Source: Bactericera cockerelli
Taxonomy: Eukaryota > Arthropoda > Insecta > Hemiptera > Triozidae
Assembly: GCA_024516035.1 (NCBI GenBank)
Contig: CM044961.1
Coordinates: 18,955,558 to 19,019,557 of the forward strand
Length of the DNA stretch: 64,000 bases
Direction: 5' to 3'
In this document: piece after piece, positions 58,897-64,000 of the stretch
Layout: each line of letters opens with the position of its first letter
How positions within the stretch are numbered: the first letter of the stretch is position 1
Notes under the pieces: model-generated
The model's database searches: none
What the model saw: the letters and a program-made list of their open reading frames with translations, nothing else
Told to the model about the DNA's origin: nothing
Program-made: the position numbers and the translations under genes

Positions 58897-60364
58897 TGGA
58901 CTCCGAGAAACAATGTCCATTGTAGATTCACTTCTGTACCCGTGTCATTTACCTACGAAGCAACGATCTGATTGATGTAAACCCTATTCGCACTAAGTAA
59001 GCTCTCTTCTAATATCCATGGGCCCGATGTCAATATTAGAGAAAGTTTGTTCAAGTCCTTGTCTTGCGCTTTTAAGAAATTTGAAAACGATTTCTTAATC
59101 CTTTATAAGTTTAGTCAAAGCTCTTCGAAGTTTTAAAGGATTATTGGAAAGAGCACTGCTGGCAGCGTTTATGAACGAAGTTAATTTAAAGCAAAGACAA
59201 AATCATTAGAGTTTTACAATACAAAAATAATAATTTCAGAAATATGCTTGAAAGACCAAGTGAAAAAAAAAAACCAACAAAGCAATATCAGTTTAATGAG
59301 AAATCTCCTTAGCTTTCTCACTATGTCATCACTGGCATTTCCTTCTAGGAAAGTGAGGGCTATCAGAGATGTATTGTTTTTGAAGATAATACATCTCCTT
59401 GAGGCACATACTGTGTTTATATCGTGGAATTTTAACTTCGATAGGGTGGATAGAAAGCATTGCAGTAATGGATTTATAATTTTATTCTTTTGTGCTGTTC
59501 TTTGACCAATGTTGTGATCAACACCCATGTACGTCTAATACAACTTCTCACCTTTCTGTTTATGCTGACTGATATACTGAATAGGTAGGTATGTTAAGTC
59601 ATTTTTGTGTTCCCTGTCTTTCATAAGTCTTGACTTTGTGTATTGTTTTTGCATAATTGCAAAATTGGTACAGCTGAAGAAATTCTGACATATTTTTCTA
59701 AGAGTTTTTCCCTATTGGGTCTTTTTGTATGTTTTTAATGTCATTCTATTATGAGTGTTTTTTTGTCAAATTTTCCTTTGATTTAGTTTGTGATAATTTG
59801 TTTTCTAGAGAAGCCTGTACTAAATACAATAATTTTAATTCAGGTAATCTAGACGCACGCTATCTTCTTTCTTCACTTTTTATGGTTCACTACAATCACA
59901 ACGTACGAGTAAACGATTAGGTATGTCATATTTAAAGCTACTTACAAAAAGCAACACACAAAATAATTTTGTTTGCAGTATCCTGTTTGTTACTTTGGTT
60001 TGTATAAAACACATTTAATAAAGAGTAGAAACACGTGCTTAGTCCTTTGCTCTTTGCAGAAGTCGAAAGAGACATCCTGTGACAGCGCGACTTTCTAGTA
60101 CTTGAGAACAAATAAGAAAACGCCTCATATTAATTATTATTGAACCGCCCACTCGGTATGTTATTCTGGCATCAGCCTGGCATTGTAACTGCTTAGACAA
60201 CCAGAGCGTTATGTTTCATGCATCTCTGTGCCTGACCGAGAGGCACAGAGCTATTCATGGGGAAAATAGCTGGTAATTACAGAGCTTTGATCGCGGATGT
60301 GGTGCGTGTTATGGCAAAAGGAGGAGAGAGAGAGCGTGGGCAGAAGTGGACATGGTACATGGGT
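58897..60364. other. Non-coding
   Basis: Short overlapping frames at 59214-59528 on both strands have no recognisable family. A small inverted pair (TCTCTGTGCCTGACCGAG / AGGCACAGAG) lies near 60222-60250. Confidence 0.45.
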
Positions 60365-60576
60365 AGTGCACTGGTAGTCCAGTGGTTAAGGTCCTAGTCC
60401 GGTAATCCAGGTAGCGTAGGGATCCGTTGGTTCGAATCCCACCCAGTGCATGATTTTTTCCTCATTCATTTGAGTTTGTGACCTCATAATAATAGGACTC
60501 TGAGGGTTTGGTGGTAAAAAATGCTTTGAGCATTAACCTCGCCTGGTGGTTACCATCCACTAAAGAGTATTATTAA
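60365..60576 (+). repeat. tRNA-derived SINE, family B, copy 2 (full length)
   Basis: A box GGTAGTCCAGTGGTTAAGGT, then CCGGTAATCCAGGTAGCGTA and B box GGTTCGAATCCC. Body: TTTGTGACCTCATAATAATA, CTCTGAGGGTTTGGTGG, AACCTCGCCTGGTGGTTACC; ATTATT tail. Best reference copy of family B in the window. Confidence 0.88.
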
Positions 60577-60604
60577 TATGGGTAACACGAGTGTGCTTTC
60601 TACT

Positions 60605-60690
60605 CTCTGTGAACCAATAAAACCAACCTACCTCAACCATGAAGTTGAACAACGTCGACCCTTCTTAAGCGGGATAAGACAGATGACTCT
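60605..60690 (+). repeat. Repeat tail fragment (AACCTACCTCAACCATGAAG type)
   Basis: It shares AACCATGAAGTTGAACAACG, TCGACCCTTCTTAAGCGGG and ATAAGACAGA with 53935-54020. It directly follows a family B SINE. Confidence 0.6.
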
Positions 60691-61365
60691 TCTAAAGAAA
60701 CAAATTTATACCTCTTCATTTGAAATTATGTATTACTTATCAGAAAGTTTAAATACTAATTATTAGGTCCCAAAACTATTTTTCAAAAAAAATAGTGTAC
60801 TAGTATGAGTTGGGCCTTGATTTTGTGCATATACCTTTGAATTGCGTCATGAAAAAGCACATGAGCGGCATTGTATTGTACTAAGAATGCAGCTGATGTA
60901 GCAATACCTACAGCAGGTTTTGCTTTCCAATAACTTCTTCTTGTTTCAGCTCTCGCGGTTTATCCTGTTGCTCTTGGAACTGAATTTCTACACACACTTG
61001 CACAAATACACATAAAGCGATACACACACAGCATACCCAGATCACCCGGATATCTCTTAAGCCCACATAAATATAACTCACCAGTACGTTATTATCTGTA
61101 CCTAATATTTAAGTGATACTGTCTCGACGCATTATAATTATAATGTTTCTTATGAATGGCTTCAAGCGACCCCTTGTTGTTGATTTGTTGAATGGAGAGT
61201 TGGTACACTTTCCGGATGTTGTGTAGTAAGAAGAACTTTATCTATGTAGGAGCTTCGGTTCATGTTTATACAGATAGGATCTTGATGTGGGGCTGTGGTA
61301 CATATTCATTCACTAGCTGTGTCCTCGTACCTCGCAAACGAAAAATTGAAGAAGAGTGCACACAA

Positions 61366-61523
61366 GTCTGTCTTGGTAGCTCAGTGGTAAAGGCGGCACT
61401 CTGTGAATCCAAAGTTTCTAGAGGTCGTGGGTTCGAAACCCAACCGGGACATGACAAGTTATCCTCCCAGTCGCATCCCACATAATAATATGTCCTGGGC
61501 TTACTGCTGGAATAATGGGACTT
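61366..61523 (+). repeat. tRNA-derived SINE, family A, copy 3 (3'-truncated)
   Basis: A box TTGGTAGCTCAGTGGTAAAG, intact B box GGGTTCGAAACCC, body ACAAGTTATCCTCCCA with a deletion, then TTACTGCTGGAATAATGGGA. It stops before the ATT tail. Confidence 0.85.
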
Positions 61524-62581
61524 TAATTTCTTCCTTGGAGTTGTAGGTAGAATGGTCTTGCGTGTTCATGTTCATCTGCCAAAGAGGTGAATGTTTTTTT
61601 TTTTTAATTTATTAAAAGTATTAAAACTATTTTTAACGTCAATTGGTATTTATTCATTTGTTTTCTTCTTCTGATTTCAGGTAAGAGCTCTGAATTCAAA
61701 AAATCAATCGCGTCCTCGAAAGAACTGTTTTTGATGGGCAAGTTTAATGAGTAAAATTTTAGTTAATATTAGGAGTAAGGTACAGTATTTTTTTGTTTCT
61801 TGAATCTACAATACCCAAATTTCGGTTTCCTAGTTGAAAGTGTAAGCTCACTACTATTACTACTAAAACAAACCGTATATCATGGCTGTTTGAAGATTGT
61901 GGATATTACTACATTAACTGCTGAATTTATTATACCCTAGTCACTTTTCAAATTTTCATCCCGTTTTCCGATAGCCTCACCTACCCCTACCTGCTCTAGC
62001 AAGGTGTCCTATAATGTCACCCTTCTACCTCCCCCCATCCCCTTCTCTCTCATTCACTCCCAAAGTAATTTATGTTGTTTGAACTAGTACACAGTCATTA
62101 TTTACTTCCCCGTCACCCCAAGTGCACAGTGTCCCCCAGTCAACATTGAGCGTGAGTCTTTCGCCACAGCAGAGGTTTTCCTGTTGCAACACCTTTTCCA
62201 ACGACACTTTTACTGACGGTTTTATTGCTTCATAAAAAGCTACTTGAGTATGTTTGCGCCCCCCCCCCCCCTACACCTGCTCCGGGGGAGGGCGACGAGT
62301 CATTAAAGTGTAAATTTATGAGCCTCAATAGAAGTATAGAGGAAAACTTTGTGGTGTCTGCTTCGGTTACGCCAAGAGGACAGGGAGGATCCGTGTGGTA
62401 AATCTAGCCAGTTCCACTCTCTCCCCACCCTCTCTGTTTCCCTGTATGTTTGTATAGCACAGATATACTCATAAATGTGTCTGTGAAGGGTGTATTAGTT
62501 TCATCGAGGTGGTGAGAGCTGTTCATTTAATGTGACGCTGCCTGCAAGGAGTCTAATAAAGCTGTGAGTCTTTGTAGGGTT
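61524..62581. other. Non-coding spacer
   Basis: No gene recognised. Contains a C12-type run near 62261 and C/T-rich patches at 62010-62060. Confidence 0.45.
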
Positions 62582-63125
62582 TATCCCCCCAAAAACACCC
62601 CTTCGTGGTTAAAAAAATAAGAACGCCTCACTCAAAGAATGATTATAATTAGCTAAAAATAAATGATATCAAATTGAGAACACCTTGTCCCCTCTCTTTC
62701 TATATCTCTGCACTCCTCTCTGAATTTATTCCTCTTATGTTTAGCTTTATTTATCCTTTCTAGGGGTCATCTCAAACTTGATTTCTCTTTAAATTTACTT
62801 GTTGCACGGCAATAAATAATGGCGGTCGGAGTATGATTTTTCTGAAGTTATTTGATTTGAATCCAGAAAATTACACCGCGATCGCCATTTTTTATTGCCG
62901 TGCAACAAGTAAATTTAAAGAGAAATCAAGTTTGAGATGACCCCTAGAAAGGATAAATAAAGCTAAACATAAGAGGAATAAATTCAGAGAGGAGTGCAGA
63001 GATATAGAAAGAGAGGGGACAAGGTGTTCTCAATTTGATATCATTTATTTTTAGCTAATTATAATCATTCTTTGAGTGAGGCGTTCTTATTTTTTTAACC
63101 ACGAAGGGGTGTTTTTGGGGGGATA
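62582..63125. repeat. 544-bp long inverted repeat (hairpin)
   Basis: The left arm (62582-62844) and right arm (62864-63125) are reverse complements. The outer 235 or so bases are identical; the inner 25-30 bases are diverged but still alignable (GGCGGTCGGAGTATG versus GGCGATCGCGGTGTA). The pairing closes on TTTTCTG/CAGAAAA around a 19-base loop. It could be a fold-back MITE or a hairpin-RNA locus. No clear target duplication is visible (flanks GGGTT and TCAG). Confidence 0.9.
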
Positions 63126-63784
63126 TCAGTTCTTTTTGTACGAAAATATAGGTTCATACACTACTGAAACATTAGGAATGACAAAAGTAAATAAGCTGGG
63201 AAAATGTGAATGTGCCAAGTTGTCTTTTTTAAGATATAGTTTTAGCAGTACGTGTTTAATTTTTCTAAGGTCAATATGTATTTGGATCACAGATTTGGCC
63301 CCCTAAGTCCCCAAAGTGAGTAAATAATATATAAATTTGCAATGCAAGATCTTTTGATTCTAATCTCCACATGATTAGGTTTATCTTTCAATGCTAAATA
63401 GACCTCGGAGCCTCCTATGAAGGACACTAAAACACCTGGATTTACAAATGCCAAAGAAATTAATTTGTAATCACCTTATCAAGGTGAGGTAATGAGTTCT
63501 CTCCCGTTGACCTTTTCTTACCCGAATTTTCTCCGGCTTGTTGCAGGGGTCACCACGAGTATCTCTCCCGGAAATAAGACCATGCTTTTTTACATTAGGT
63601 ATTTAACCCAGATAACGCGGTGAAATTTTTTGTTTTATTTTTTTGGAGTGATATAAATTGAGTCCTGAATCAAAATAAGTGCTGTCAACTTATCACTCGG
63701 ACTCAAAACAAAGAGCTTAAGGTGTCGCCAACTAACCTCAACAAGCTGAGTTAATTAGAAAAATCCACAATGTAGTACCTTTCA
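63126..63784. other. Non-coding spacer
   Basis: No gene recognised; the 76-codon frame at 63076-63306 begins in the hairpin arm and has no family. Confidence 0.45.
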
Positions 63785-63846
63785 CCAGATGGGGCTGACG
63801 TCCTTCCAGAAGGACGTCCTTCTGGAAGGACGTCAGCCCCATCTGG
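63785..63846. repeat. 62-bp perfect palindrome
   Basis: From CCAGATGGGGCTGACGTCCT to its complement ending ATCTGG, with the centre between 63815 and 63816 inside AAGGACGTCCTT. There is no spacer. GACGTC occurs three times. Confidence 0.95.
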
Positions 63847-64000
63847 GTTAAGAAAATGAAAACTATAAAATTATCATTTTTATATAAGAATGGGCCTTTT
63901 ATAAGGAAATCTTTTAAATCTCTAACTAATGAAAGGCAATGTCTTCAGTGTTTAGTAGAGTTAGGTAAAATACATAGAAGGCCATGCCTCAGGAATATAG

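Overview
This window looks like arthropod nuclear DNA, most likely from an insect with a large, AT-rich, transposon-dense genome. The evidence is intron-style signals, several SINE families, Helitrons, Tc1-like and 3-bp-TSD DNA transposons, LINEs, long microsatellites, and one gene I recognise from its protein sequence, an SKP2-type F-box/LRR protein. A hemipteran is my guess but I cannot prove the order. There are no bacterial operons, no CRISPR array and no rRNA or tRNA gene that I believe is functional.

Host coding sequence is sparse. Bases 1-90 are the last 29 codons of an unidentified basic protein on the + strand. An upstream-type exon with a clean GT donor may end at 12148. A possible terminal coding exon with one membrane segment lies at 29817-30031. 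The SKP2-like gene occupies 47679-49837 or so: a 5'UTR splice acceptor, one long coding exon with two compensating single-base frameshifts around the F-box, and a poly(A) signal. The rest is intergenic or intronic.

Most of the recognisable content is mobile DNA, often nested. 8212-11521 is a fold-back Tc1-like element whose left arm is split by a 1662-bp element with a TAA duplication; that element itself holds a 129-bp MITE with a TTA duplication. 34149-39403 is a Helitron containing a 600-bp CA-rich microsatellite, 186-bp tandem units and a complete LINE insertion (35368-39359). The two halves of that LINE point in opposite directions, exactly as twin priming predicts, and it is flanked by a 19-bp target duplication. 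A second LINE, 5'-truncated but with an intact RT frame, lies at about 41306-44053. A small Helitron lies at 24039-24275. Four tRNA-headed SINE families occur in multiple copies. Two copies of a SINE with a 5S rRNA-derived head (20968-21218 and 52806-53066) carry clear target duplications.

Structures not explained by ordinary annotation include a 544-bp near-perfect hairpin (62582-63125), a 62-bp perfect palindrome (63785-63846), a microRNA-precursor-like stem (12740-12820), a 39-bp minisatellite whose first copies stay open in a 13-residue Ser/Thr-rich frame (57962-58305), and a roughly 375-bp duplication whose second copy differs mostly by small deletions. I found no self-contained new biological system. 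The strongest stories are the twin-primed LINE inside a Helitron, the 5S-derived SINEs, the fold-back Tc1 and the frameshifted SKP2 gene.
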